Below are positions 1-7,645 of a stretch of DNA of 16,937 bases, one piece after another. Each line of letters begins with the position of its first letter. The stretch's first letter is position 1. A model generated the notes under the pieces. That model had not been told where the DNA came from and did not search any database. It saw only the letters and a list, made by a program, of their open reading frames with translations. The stretch lies in assembly GCA_015231815.1 (NCBI GenBank), contig JADGAW010000027.1, positions 1-16,937 of the forward strand, in the 5' to 3' direction. The stretch is from Nitrospinota bacterium (GTDB taxonomy: Bacteria > Nitrospinota_A > JADGAW01). A program made the position numbers and the translations under genes.

Positions 1-25
1 TATTGAGCTTTTAGCGGGAGCCCTG

Positions 26-601
26 ATGCATAAAAATAGAAAAATACTCTTACTCATTTCAATTTTTATACTAACCGGATTCATGCATTCTGCTGCAAGT
101 GAAATTAATGTTAAAGAGTCTCTGAGGCATACACCAATTGACCTCTCTAAGAGTGGTGCAAAAAAAATCTTTCGAAAGTACAACTTCTACGATGGTCACA
201 GAAATCAGGGCGGTTCCTTTGAAAATAATTTTGTTGACAATGCAGATGGAACTGTTTCCGACTTAGCTACTGGTTTAATGTGGCAAAAAGGCGGGTCAGA
301 TGAGGCGTTAACCGTTAATGCGGGAAAAGGATACGTTGAAAAGTTAAACCATGATGCATTTGCCGGCTATAGCGACTGGTACATTCCCACTATTGAGGAA
401 CTTTCCACAATCATGGAAGAAAAAAAATATGGCAGACTTCATCTTGATGAAGTTTTTTCCAGAAAGCAAACAAACAGCATAAGTTCAGATACTTCAGGAA
501 CTTTATCCTATTGGTTTTCTCACTTTGTTGGTGGTGCTATTGGCTGGCATTATATTCTTGGCAATTATTACGTCAAAGCAGTTCGCCAAATTAAAGAGTA
601 A
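26..601 (+). CDS. Secreted DUF1566 (Lcl C-terminal-like) domain protein
   Basis: This 191-residue protein starts with a signal peptide (basic MHKNRK, hydrophobic stretch to about residue 20, likely cleavage near HSAAS), so it is probably periplasmic or outer-membrane exposed. Residues 71-88 (DNADGTVSDLATGLMWQK) and 115-126 (YSDWYIPTIEEL) are the two hallmark motifs of the DUF1566/Lcl C-terminal domain, and the protein ends in the usual VRQI-type strand. The domain is a C-type-lectin-like fold found in many Gram-negative secreted proteins, and its biochemical role is not established. The ATG is preceded by GGGAG at 16-20 with 5-nt spacing, which supports this start. It runs convergently into the polyferredoxin gene, with only 10 nt between the two stop codons. 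Its upstream promoter lies outside the window. Confidence 0.8.
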   Translation: MHKNRKILLLISIFILTGFMHSAASEINVKESLRHTPIDLSKSGAKKIFRKYNFYDGHRNQGGSFENNFVDNADGTVSDLATGLMWQKGGSDEALTVNAGKGYVEKLNHDAFAGYSDWYIPTIEELSTIMEEKKYGRLHLDEVFSRKQTNSISSDTSGTLSYWFSHFVGGAIGWHYILGNYYVKAVRQIKE

Positions 602-611
602 GAGAACATCC

Positions 612-2015
612 CTACCCTAAAAACGATACCGTCCTCATTACCATTGGTTGGAAGTTGAACGTAAATGTTACAAAACCATAAAAGATTGCTACCAAAATAA
701 AAGGAATCATTGGTAGCAAGCTTTTCTTATTTTCTGTAATTAACCTCGTTGTTGTGTAGGCAATATAGGTTGCTGAGAGAAAACCAAGAAGTAAAAGAAA
801 TGTCTGAACAGCAGACATTGAATCCATTCCGATAATCGAAAAAGGTTGCCACTCTCTGGTACCAAAAAGATTCCATCCATAGCCAAACGGGTCTGAAAGA
901 ACAGGAACAATTTTTAGTCCTTCCATATCCAAATGATGAATATTGTGAGAAAGATGATAAAAGAAGGCAATCGGTAAAAAAGCATAGGAAAATCGGGTGA
1001 AAATCGATTTTAAATCATAATTTGAATTTTTTCCCAATGAAAATTTAATAAGAATACTTAAAAGTAAATGTATCAAAATAACAACAGCACAAAAAAACAG
1101 CTCAGCTAAAGTAAAGTTGAGCATATAGCTGTAATAATCCTCGTTAAAAGCTTTACCAGCATAGGTTGTCCATATGGGGAGCATAGTAAACCCGTGCAGG
1201 AGTGTTAGGGAAAGGAGAGTTAGAATGAGAAGAGATTCATCAAACCTTCCTTTAAAGCCAGAAACTAAGTCAGTAAGAAAAGGTCTTAACCGGAAAGTCA
1301 TATTGTCATGAGGACAGGTTTTAATACATTCAGTACAGAGAATACAGTTACTGTTCATATTCATTCCGCCTGGATATTCAAAAATTGGGCAACCATAACC
1401 TTTTTCATTACCTGTAATACAATCTTTGGTTTTACAGTTTTTACAAACATCCTCAGACTTAGACCTTATTTCAACTGGTGAGAGATTTGAGTACATACCA
1501 ACAATACCTCCAACAAAGCAAAAATATCTGCAAAAGGTCTTTTTTTCATAAACAAGGGTAATTAAAACAGTAATAAAAAGCATACCAAATGCAACATAGG
1601 CTGTATAAAAAGGGCTATATGTAATAAATATTCCCAGTTCAAACCAAGTAACGACAATAAAAAATATTGTTGCAGGATGCCTGTTTCTCAAAAATTTCGG
1701 CCATTTTTTTTCAAAAGAAATGCCATCAGTTTTTTTCCAAAAACTTAACCGTTCAATCCAGTCTGCCAAAGCAGCCCAGGGACAAATCAAGCACCAGGCA
1801 GCTCCCAAAAAAAATATGAGAAATACAATTCCTACCCACCAAACAGTCCACGTAGCAATCGTAGCGATATTTAGTCCAGGATCTGGAATACCCTGAATTC
1901 CTGCAACAATAACCAACAAGAAAATTACAACCAGAGGAAGTTGCACCATAAATTGAAACAAGCGCGACTTTATAATCTTTTTAAAAAAAATATTCTTTAG
2001 TAAATCAATGTTCAT
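612..2015 (-). CDS. Polytopic polyferredoxin (NapH/NosR/FtrD-like 4Fe-4S membrane protein)
   Basis: With the start used here the protein is 467 residues with about nine membrane helices. A CLICP motif (C75, C78) follows helix 2 and CRYFC (C162, C166) follows helix 4, as in NapH, CcoG and the C-terminal half of NosR. Two cytoplasmic cluster motifs follow: an atypical set (C191, C194, C199, C209) and a canonical CxxCxxCxxxCP set (C224, C227, C230, C234). The C-terminal half adds five helices, one with a histidine cluster (H354, H357, H360, H361). Such proteins move electrons across or along the inner membrane; FtrD of the Bordetella FtrABCD iron system has similar size and layout. I chose the ATG at 2015 because AAGG lies 8 nt upstream and it leaves 22 nt after the upstream stop. 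ATGs at 2048 or 2111 would overlap the upstream gene. The electron acceptor is unknown. Confidence 0.8.
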   Translation of the reverse strand: MNIDLLKNIFFKKIIKSRLFQFMVQLPLVVIFLLVIVAGIQGIPDPGLNIATIATWTVWWVGIVFLIFFLGAAWCLICPWAALADWIERLSFWKKTDGISFEKKWPKFLRNRHPATIFFIVVTWFELGIFITYSPFYTAYVAFGMLFITVLITLVYEKKTFCRYFCFVGGIVGMYSNLSPVEIRSKSEDVCKNCKTKDCITGNEKGYGCPIFEYPGGMNMNSNCILCTECIKTCPHDNMTFRLRPFLTDLVSGFKGRFDESLLILTLLSLTLLHGFTMLPIWTTYAGKAFNEDYYSYMLNFTLAELFFCAVVILIHLLLSILIKFSLGKNSNYDLKSIFTRFSYAFLPIAFFYHLSHNIHHLDMEGLKIVPVLSDPFGYGWNLFGTREWQPFSIIGMDSMSAVQTFLLLLGFLSATYIAYTTTRLITENKKSLLPMIPFILVAIFYGFVTFTFNFQPMVMRTVSFLG

Positions 2016-2037
2016 GGGAGAAACCTTATTTTGACAA

Positions 2038-2733
2038 TTATTTTTCATACCTTTTTTGCCTGTTACGAAAAGCAAAGAAAACAAAACATAAGATAATGAG
2101 CAACCCTCCATATATAGGGGTCATGCTCCTTTTTTGAATTTTTATTTCAACAGGAAACTCAACACTTCCATCTCCTTTTTCACCCGAAAGGTCTATTTTT
2201 ACTTTATAGGTTCCACCCTGTTGAAAGTAATGCCCCCCTTCAAAGATATTGTATGCCTTTGGCTCTTCATAAAAGTAAGATTTAATTTTTTCACCATTTT
2301 CTTTGGCAACAGTTAAGGTGATTTTATCGCTGTACACATTATCAAATTCAAAATCAAGGATATTATCTTTAAAGGTAACAGCGACAATAAATTTTGTTTG
2401 GTAGGGAACTCGTGATAGCTCTTCATTGAACTGCTGAAAATAAAATGTTGTGAAATGAACCGTATATTTTCCAACATTCTTTACTATTTTTGTGTGGGGG
2501 TAATCAAAGTATTTATCAATATTTATTGTTCCAATGATTTGTTTATGGCTATGCTGATGTCCATCAGATGAGACCTTTTTTTTCTTCATCTGCATTCCTC
2601 CCATTTCATGCTTCATTGGCATATCTTTCATTTCCTTCTTCATCTCCATGTCCATATTCATGGCAAAAAGGAGACTATTACAACAGAAAAAGAAAAATAG
2701 AAAAAAGAGGGTAATAAAGCGTTTTTGTACCAT
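2038..2733 (-). CDS. Met/His-rich periplasmic protein with C-terminal membrane anchor
   Basis: This 231-residue protein has an N-terminal signal sequence (to about residue 24). Residues 25-50 follow, with ten methionines, mostly spaced MxM or MxxM, plus H42, and a short GHQHSH segment lies at 58-63. Such Met/His clusters are typical of periplasmic Cu(I) or other soft-metal binding. Residues about 65-200 look like a beta-sandwich of the YtkA/FixH/CopC kind. A single hydrophobic helix at about 204-224, followed by RNRQKRYEK, anchors it in the inner membrane with the body outside. It lies directly upstream of the polyferredoxin and was probably co-transcribed and acts with it. Only a weak AAGG precedes the ATG. 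I do not recognise a named family; metal binding is inferred from composition alone. Confidence 0.7.
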   Translation of the reverse strand: MVQKRFITLFFLFFFFCCNSLLFAMNMDMEMKKEMKDMPMKHEMGGMQMKKKKVSSDGHQHSHKQIIGTINIDKYFDYPHTKIVKNVGKYTVHFTTFYFQQFNEELSRVPYQTKFIVAVTFKDNILDFEFDNVYSDKITLTVAKENGEKIKSYFYEEPKAYNIFEGGHYFQQGGTYKVKIDLSGEKGDGSVEFPVEIKIQKRSMTPIYGGLLIILCFVFFAFRNRQKRYEK

Positions 2734-2769
2734 GAGAGAAGAAGCCTTAAAGATAATATGAGATTCATA

Positions 2770-2794
2770 CTTCCAAGTTGCGGAAGAGATTATA
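2770..2794 (-). promoter_or_regulatory. Candidate promoter -10 and overlapping dyad upstream of the Met/His-rich gene
   Basis: Reading the minus strand, a perfect TATAAT (ATTATA at 2789-2794 on the plus strand) lies about 55 nt upstream of the ATG at 2733. No good -35 hexamer sits 16-18 nt before it. Just downstream, where the transcript should begin, is an inverted repeat with arms CTTCC (2770-2774) and GGAAG (2782-2786) around a 7-nt spacer. A perfect -10 with a poor -35 and a dyad at the start point suggests a regulated promoter. No known regulator motif was recognised. Confidence 0.3.
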
Positions 2795-2879
2795 AACTAC
2801 AACGCAAACCAAAAGAGCAATAAAAAAAGCCGAGGTAAAGTTATATGTATAAAAGGAAGTCGTTTTTAGGGGTACCTGA

Positions 2880-2920
2880 TGGAGCGATATGCTCTCCTTG
2901 CATCATTTTCGATGCAAGGA
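2880..2920 (-). terminator. Strong hairpin after the DUF4399 gene, no U-tract
   Basis: A perfect 10-bp stem, TCCTTGCATC (2895-2904) and GATGCAAGGA (2911-2920), encloses a 6-nt loop and starts 23 nt after the stop of the DUF4399 gene. A second, smaller dyad (GGAGC / GCTC with a bulge, about 2881-2897) overlaps its distal arm. Neither stem is followed by a run of T on the minus strand. It could be a processing or stabilising 3' hairpin, a pausing structure or a weak terminator that lets some transcription continue into the downstream genes. Confidence 0.4.
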
Positions 2921-2942
2921 AAACATAAAAGAAAATTTAAAT

Positions 2943-3356
2943 TTACTCAGTTACTTCAATAAAGATAGAATCTGTAATTGCTGGATCATAGGGAAAGTGA
3001 TCTCCGTAAGTAAATAAACCACGAATATCATGGTCACCTGGAGCAATTTTTACTGATCTGCATGGCTCACCACCGTTTAAGTGAATCATCTTAAAACTTT
3101 TACCACCAACATATTTTAAGTTCCGTGGAACTTTCGTATCAATGAGAATATGGTGGTGCCCTTTACCTTCATTTTTACTTTTATTATCAGCTGGCTCCAA
3201 CGTTAAACCAGTTGTTTCAAAGCATATTTCTACTGGAGATGTTACTTTGTCGCCATTTTTAGGTTTAACAATTTTAATCATTCCTGCTGGAGCAGCAGCA
3301 AAACTATATGATGCAGTAAATAAGACAACTAAGCTTGTTAGTAAGATTTTTTTCAT
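2943..3356 (-). CDS. Periplasmic DUF4399 protein
   Basis: This 137-residue protein has a clear signal peptide (MKK, hydrophobic core, cleavage near SFAAA at about residue 21). The mature part carries the DUF4399 hallmarks: a KPKNGDKVTSPVEICFE start, a GHHHILID histidine motif in the middle and a GDHDIRGLFTYGDHFPYDP segment near the end. The family is a small periplasmic beta-sandwich of unknown function; the invariant histidines make metal binding plausible but this is inference. GGAGG lies 4 nt before the ATG, the best ribosome-binding site in the window, suggesting high expression. It precedes the Met/His-rich protein and polyferredoxin on the same strand but is separated from them by 209 nt holding a hairpin and a promoter candidate, so they may be a regulon rather than one operon. 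Confidence 0.8.
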   Translation of the reverse strand: MKKILLTSLVVLFTASYSFAAAPAGMIKIVKPKNGDKVTSPVEICFETTGLTLEPADNKSKNEGKGHHHILIDTKVPRNLKYVGGKSFKMIHLNGGEPCRSVKIAPGDHDIRGLFTYGDHFPYDPAITDSIFIEVTE

Positions 3357-3693
3357 AGATCCTCCAATAAATTTATTATTATTTATGACATGGGTAGCAC
3401 GCTATCTAAGTAACAGTTTATGTTAGATAAAATACTGTGAGCAATAATGTTTCTTTACTTAAATTTCCTTATATTCACCTCCATTGTTAAATAAAAATAA
3501 TTAATAAGCCTTTTTTAACACCAAAAAGAAAATTAGAAGCACTAAAATAACAAAAAACAGAGCAAAAATCAACTACATTCTTATAGTAATCGTTGAGAAA
3601 TGAAGTTCCTGACTCTCAAGCTCTTCTTATTCCCTCTTATTTTGTTTCTCACCTTCGTCTATTGAGCTTTTATTATAGTGGTTATTACCCTAT
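3357..3693. other. 337-bp intergenic region with an AT-rich dyad
   Basis: No convincing gene lies here. It must contain the promoter of the DUF4399 gene (leftward) and the 3' end of the chemotaxis transcript. The one structured element is an inverted repeat with arms TATCTAA (3403-3409) and TTAGATA (3423-3429), 13 nt apart, 47-73 nt upstream of the DUF4399 start codon, which is where an operator could sit. The rest is AT-rich and pyrimidine/purine biased. No hairpin with a T-run that would serve as an intrinsic terminator for the chemotaxis gene was found. Confidence 0.4.
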
Positions 3694-5688
3694 TTAGACT
3701 CCCTTTGCTGGTAACATTTTTATATCATGATTATGGATATTTTCAGAACCGTTAATTACTTTATAAAGATCTTTAACCACTTCTTCCATTGCAGTAACCT
3801 GAGCGTCTAACTCTTCCGTTGCAGAAGCTGTTTCTTCAGAGCTTGCAGCATTTTGTTGAGTTACCCGGTCAAGTTGGTTTACTGACTGATTAATTTGTTG
3901 AATTCCCTGTGACTGTTCACTTGATGCCATTGCAATTTCCGAAACAAGGGAACTTGACTCATTAGTTGTTTCCGAAATACTATCCAATGCTTCTGCAGTT
4001 TTCTCAACAATTTCCCCTCCATGGTTTGCTTTATGAACTGCTTCTTCAATAAGAACCGCAGTATCTTTGGAAGCATTTGCTGATCTCTGGGCAAGGTTTC
4101 TCACCTCTTCAGCAACAACGGCAAACCCTTTTCCATGTTCCCCTGCTCGTGCCGCTTCAACTGCTGCATTCAGTGCCAAAAGGTTTGTCTGAAAAGCAAT
4201 TTCTTCAATAACTTTGATAATTTTTGATACCTCCAGAGAGGAGTCTTTAATTGAATTCATTGCAGCAACCATTTCCTGCATTAAACGAACACCATTTTCA
4301 ACATTTTTTTTGCTTTTTTCCATGAAGGTATTTGCTTTCTCTGCATTTTCAGCATTTTTATTTACTGTTGAGGAAATTTCTTCCAGCGATGCCGAAGACT
4401 CCTGAAGAGATGCTGCCTGCTCAGTGGAACCCTCTGCTAAAGAATGACTTGATGAGGAAATTTGATGTGCTGCCCCGGTTAGTTCCTTTGAACTATTACT
4501 GAGAAGTCTAATAATTCGAATAATTGGTTTTGAAATTGATGCTGATACAAAAAAAGCAACTGAAAGCCCCAGCACCAAAGAGGCAGTAAGTACAATAACA
4601 ATAATCCACGTAGCGTCTGACCAGGCATTCAGTCCTTCTTTTCTTGCTTTACCCATTTCTCCATTTACAATGGCAGTAATTTCAGAGAGAAGCTGTTTTT
4701 GAATATTGGTAACATTATCAAGCTTCTTTGCAAGTTCTCTTACTTCATAAAGTTTGTAAACTACCTTCTTCTGAGCACCAACAAGCCTGTTGGATGCAGG
4801 TTGAAACTCCTCATACTGTATTTTCTCAAGAGTTTTTATGGATTCCATTGCCCTTTTATCAGTAACTTTTGGGATATACCCCACTTTTGTATCTCCTCCT
4901 TTAATAAGAGCAGAAACCCATTCATCAAACTGTACGATAAGTTCTTCGTATTCTCCAATGCTAAGGTCAATTTCCTTCCTGTCAACCATTTGCACCACTT
5001 CCTCGACCATAATACGTAATAATGCCATGGTTGTTTTTGATTCCATAATAATATCCGCCCATTTAATTTCATTTTCCAGAATTGAAAGATAGTTGCCTTC
5101 CGTTTTTTTTCTTTCAATTGATTCTCCCAAAATAACTTCAATTTCCTCAGCAATAAGAAGTAAGTCATTAAACGCTTCTTCCATTGCCTCCATTGCTCCA
5201 TCACGCTTTTCTTTTAACTCAAGTAAATTTTTCCCAGCAAGGTGGAGTTTTTGAGCTAACGGCTGTAATGTTTCTCTGTGAAGGGTTTCCGCTTCGAGAA
5301 CCTTGTTTCTTAAATCTTTATTATTTGAAGCTAAAAATGTCCTGCCATCAAAATTTCCACCGTTATTGACTAAACCGGCATATATATTGAAATCTTTGAC
5401 AAGACCCTTGAAGTCAGATTCAAGAAGTGGAAGAACTGCTTTATTATCTGTTGCGGCAATATTTGTTGCAGACTTAAATTCTTTAAGGTTATCAAGAGTA
5501 TTGGCAACGTTCATCTTCATCTCATTTGCCGCATCTACAAGGGGAGCGTCGTTATCAACAATAATTTTCAGATTTTTCCCTATGGCACTTGTACCCCAAT
5601 AACCAATATATCCAGTCATTGCTACAAAAACCAAAATGCCAGAAAAACCGGCAAATAACTTGAACCGCAATGATTTGCTCTTTGACAT
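3694..5688 (-). CDS. Methyl-accepting chemotaxis protein
   Basis: This is a 664-residue inner-membrane chemoreceptor: TM1 at about 10-31, a periplasmic sensor of about 330 residues that looks entirely helical (compatible with a helical bimodular or multi-helix bundle domain), TM2 at about 361-383, then the cytoplasmic signalling coiled coil. The hairpin tip that contacts CheA/CheW is intact at about 497-530 (EIAFQTNLLALNAAVEAARAGEHGKGFAVVAEEVR, cited here only as a landmark by its ends EIAFQ and AEEVR). After TM2 only the first HAMP-like helix (SISKPI) is visible before the signalling helices. No C-terminal NWETF-type pentapeptide is present. The ATG at 5688 is preceded by AAGGTGGG with good spacing; an upstream in-frame GTG at 5697 lies inside that ribosome-binding site and is not the start. 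The ligand is unknown. It is probably transcribed alone. Confidence 0.95.
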   Translation of the reverse strand: MSKSKSLRFKLFAGFSGILVFVAMTGYIGYWGTSAIGKNLKIIVDNDAPLVDAANEMKMNVANTLDNLKEFKSATNIAATDNKAVLPLLESDFKGLVKDFNIYAGLVNNGGNFDGRTFLASNNKDLRNKVLEAETLHRETLQPLAQKLHLAGKNLLELKEKRDGAMEAMEEAFNDLLLIAEEIEVILGESIERKKTEGNYLSILENEIKWADIIMESKTTMALLRIMVEEVVQMVDRKEIDLSIGEYEELIVQFDEWVSALIKGGDTKVGYIPKVTDKRAMESIKTLEKIQYEEFQPASNRLVGAQKKVVYKLYEVRELAKKLDNVTNIQKQLLSEITAIVNGEMGKARKEGLNAWSDATWIIVIVLTASLVLGLSVAFFVSASISKPIIRIIRLLSNSSKELTGAAHQISSSSHSLAEGSTEQAASLQESSASLEEISSTVNKNAENAEKANTFMEKSKKNVENGVRLMQEMVAAMNSIKDSSLEVSKIIKVIEEIAFQTNLLALNAAVEAARAGEHGKGFAVVAEEVRNLAQRSANASKDTAVLIEEAVHKANHGGEIVEKTAEALDSISETTNESSSLVSEIAMASSEQSQGIQQINQSVNQLDRVTQQNAASSEETASATEELDAQVTAMEEVVKDLYKVINGSENIHNHDIKMLPAKGV

Positions 5689-5909
5689 ACTTCCCACCTT
5701 AATTTAGAGCTCGTAATGATGAAAGGAGATTAAAAGTAAAACATTTTATACTGATTTATAGCGTTTTATTATGATTTTAAATGTAAGAACCATTTTTTAG
5801 CAGGTGGTCGGTGGGAAATTCTTTATACAGTTTGAGAGGTAAGTGGTGAAAAGTTTTTGAATAGCTGAAAACTTCTATCGTTTTACGAGATTTGTGAAGG
5901 TAAGAGGAG

Positions 5910-7229
5910 TTATGGCTTTATTATTTGCTGGGAAAAACCTAATTTTTTTAAACTATTTACAGCAGATTCTGTTTCTTTAACCGTTGCAAAACCTCCCACT
6001 AACAAGAAGGTTGTCTTTCCTTCAGCATTCATCACATTATGAGGGTATGTATAGACACCTGATGCCGTTAATTTCGTTTTCTTTTTATCACATTCATCAG
6101 GGGTAAAACATTCATCGACCTTTATTGCAAATGTTGCTTTATAGGGAATTGCTCCTTTCTCGAGTAATCGGGCAAGCTTTAATTCATCAATGCTTTTTTG
6201 CGCCGATTGCTTACTTGGAAACCTATTAATAAAAACCCGGTAAATTTGATGGTTTTTAACTTTTACTGAGGAGAAAAAGGGAACTTGTCCTTTCTTTTCC
6301 CATTCGCTCATAAGTGCATCAACATTTTTCAAATCTCCAAAGGATCCAAGTTTTATAGTGTACGGCATACTTTCAGGTTTATTAAAAACTTTTCCGGATT
6401 TGAGCTCTTTATTTGCAACGATTATTTTATTTATATTTTCCTTCAAAGAATGAATGTCCTCTTTTTCATTTCCAATGGGAATCGGTTTTTTTTCCACCTC
6501 CATCTTTTTAATTGCCTCTACTGTCTGATTGAGACTTGTTGATTCCACAGTTTTACTTATAGCAGTTGCTTCTTCTTGTACGTCTTGTACTTTCCCTGCC
6601 TCCTTTATAACCTTATTTTTTTTAAGCTCATTTTTTGTAACTACCTGCATTTCTTTTTTTGGGTCTATCTTTTCATTCTCATTGCTTCCTTTAATGCTGT
6701 ATTTCTTTTTTTCTTCATTCAGACTTTGGAGCAATTTGTCTTTTTTGCTTGTTTTTAACTTAAATTTATCTACATCAACATATTGGTTTTCTACTTCAAT
6801 GTTAAGTAATATTTCGTTTAGGATTGCCTTGGCAGTACTGCCGTCATAGTCGAGAGTGGAATCGGTAGCGGTTACTTCAATTTTACAAATCTTCTTGGTC
6901 AACTCTGCAATCGAAACTTTAGCTTTAAGATTTTTTCCGTCAGATTTAGAAGGAACACCAACAATTTCCTTTGACCTTGAACTGTCTTTAATATCAGTTT
7001 CAGAAATATCTACGACCTTAAAGTCCAGTTCTCTCAAGGTCATGACAACAATCTCTTCAAGATCATTAAAATCAATGCTTTCTGTTGATGTTGGAGTATT
7101 TTCAGCAATATAACTTAAGGAGCCTGGTATTAAACCCACGATGGTCGCTCCAATTGTTGCTCCAACACAACCGTTGAGAATAAAAGGAGTTAATATAATG
7201 AAGAAAAAGGAGGTGATTTTTTTTACCAT
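5910..7229 (-). CDS. Lipoprotein with DUF3568-like N-terminal domain and C-terminal SPOR domain
   Basis: This 439-residue protein has a lipoprotein signal peptide ending LNGC (C21 is the lipidated cysteine). Residues about 22-146 resemble DUF3568-type lipoproteins (a glycine-rich GATIGATIVGLIPG stretch, then an alternating beta/alpha segment). Residues 150-285 are a charged, Lys/Glu-rich linker, probably extended or helical. Residues 288-352 (YTIKLGSFGDLKNV to SAQKSIDEL) are a SPOR domain, which in known proteins binds denuded peptidoglycan glycans at division sites. Residues 388-439 look like a second, degenerate SPOR unit (FLLVGGFATVKETESAVNSLKKLG). It therefore probably tethers the outer or inner membrane to septal peptidoglycan. 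No clear ribosome-binding site precedes the ATG. It lies downstream of yggT and yggU on the same strand, 99 nt after yggU. Confidence 0.75.
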   Translation of the reverse strand: MVKKITSFFFIILTPFILNGCVGATIGATIVGLIPGSLSYIAENTPTSTESIDFNDLEEIVVMTLRELDFKVVDISETDIKDSSRSKEIVGVPSKSDGKNLKAKVSIAELTKKICKIEVTATDSTLDYDGSTAKAILNEILLNIEVENQYVDVDKFKLKTSKKDKLLQSLNEEKKKYSIKGSNENEKIDPKKEMQVVTKNELKKNKVIKEAGKVQDVQEEATAISKTVESTSLNQTVEAIKKMEVEKKPIPIGNEKEDIHSLKENINKIIVANKELKSGKVFNKPESMPYTIKLGSFGDLKNVDALMSEWEKKGQVPFFSSVKVKNHQIYRVFINRFPSKQSAQKSIDELKLARLLEKGAIPYKATFAIKVDECFTPDECDKKKTKLTASGVYTYPHNVMNAEGKTTFLLVGGFATVKETESAVNSLKKLGFSQQIIKP

Positions 7230-7328
7230 TAAGTACTCTAATTAAAATTTTTCCGCCTATTATCCCAGAATAATAGAAAAAGTAAACAATCTAAGTTGAT
7301 TTATATTTTTTTCTTACTTATAAGCTCG

Positions 7329-7634
7329 TTACGAAACAGGTTGCAAGTTTATGAAAAAGGGATGTTCCTTTAGGATGTTAGAAATCAGAAATATTTTATT
7401 TCTTGATTTATGTCCTTTAACAAGTTGAATGTTGCTTTTCCCTGTTTTCAATAGTGAGCTTAGGTATTTCACACATTCCTGATTAGCGGCATTTTCAATT
7501 GCTGGAGAAGAAATTTTTAATTTCAACCTATCATTATGAATTCCAATAACCTGATTCCGTGGAGCGTTTGGCTGTATATACAGCTTTAATAACAAATTCC
7601 CATCAGAATTCACCGTAATGAAATTACTCGACAT
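7329..7634 (-). CDS. yggU: YggU/DUF167 family protein
   Basis: This 101-residue protein matches the DUF167 fold in length and motifs: NAPRNQVIG near residue 23-31, then RLKLKISSPAIENAANQECVKYLSSLL, which corresponds to the family signature with its characteristic Ala-Asn, and a basic KGHKSRNKIFLI strand. The family is widespread, small and cytosolic and of uncertain function. It starts 11 nt after the yggT stop with no visible ribosome-binding site, so translation is probably coupled to yggT; the yggT-yggU pairing is seen in many bacteria. Confidence 0.85.
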   Translation of the reverse strand: MSSNFITVNSDGNLLLKLYIQPNAPRNQVIGIHNDRLKLKISSPAIENAANQECVKYLSSLLKTGKSNIQLVKGHKSRNKIFLISNILKEHPFFINLQPVS

Positions 7635-7645
7635 TACAGAATGTA

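Noticed and set aside
2134..2316. Short plus-strand reading frame opposite the Met/His-rich gene
   Set aside because: It lies fully antisense to a well-supported gene, has no ribosome-binding site and shows no recognisable motif.
612..3356. A complete FtrABCD iron uptake system
   Set aside because: Only a polyferredoxin resembling FtrD is present. There is no Ftr1-type permease, P19-like or cupredoxin gene in the window.
3660..3672. 13-nt match to the first bases of the window (TATTGAGCTTTTA)
   Set aside because: Such a short AT-rich match is expected by chance and no longer repeat surrounds it.
5689..5697. GTG at 5697 as start of the chemoreceptor
   Set aside because: The GTG is inside the AAGGTGGG ribosome-binding site of the ATG at 5688, which is the better start.
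7207..7217. Perfect Shine-Dalgarno-like AAGGAGGTGAT on the plus strand
   Set aside because: No start codon follows at a suitable distance. It is the complement of the lipoprotein's own signal-peptide codons.
7257..7276. Hairpin CTATTAT / ATAATAG between yggU and the SPOR lipoprotein
   Set aside because: The stem is only AT-rich with seven pairs and lacks an adjacent U-tract, so it is too weak to call a terminator.
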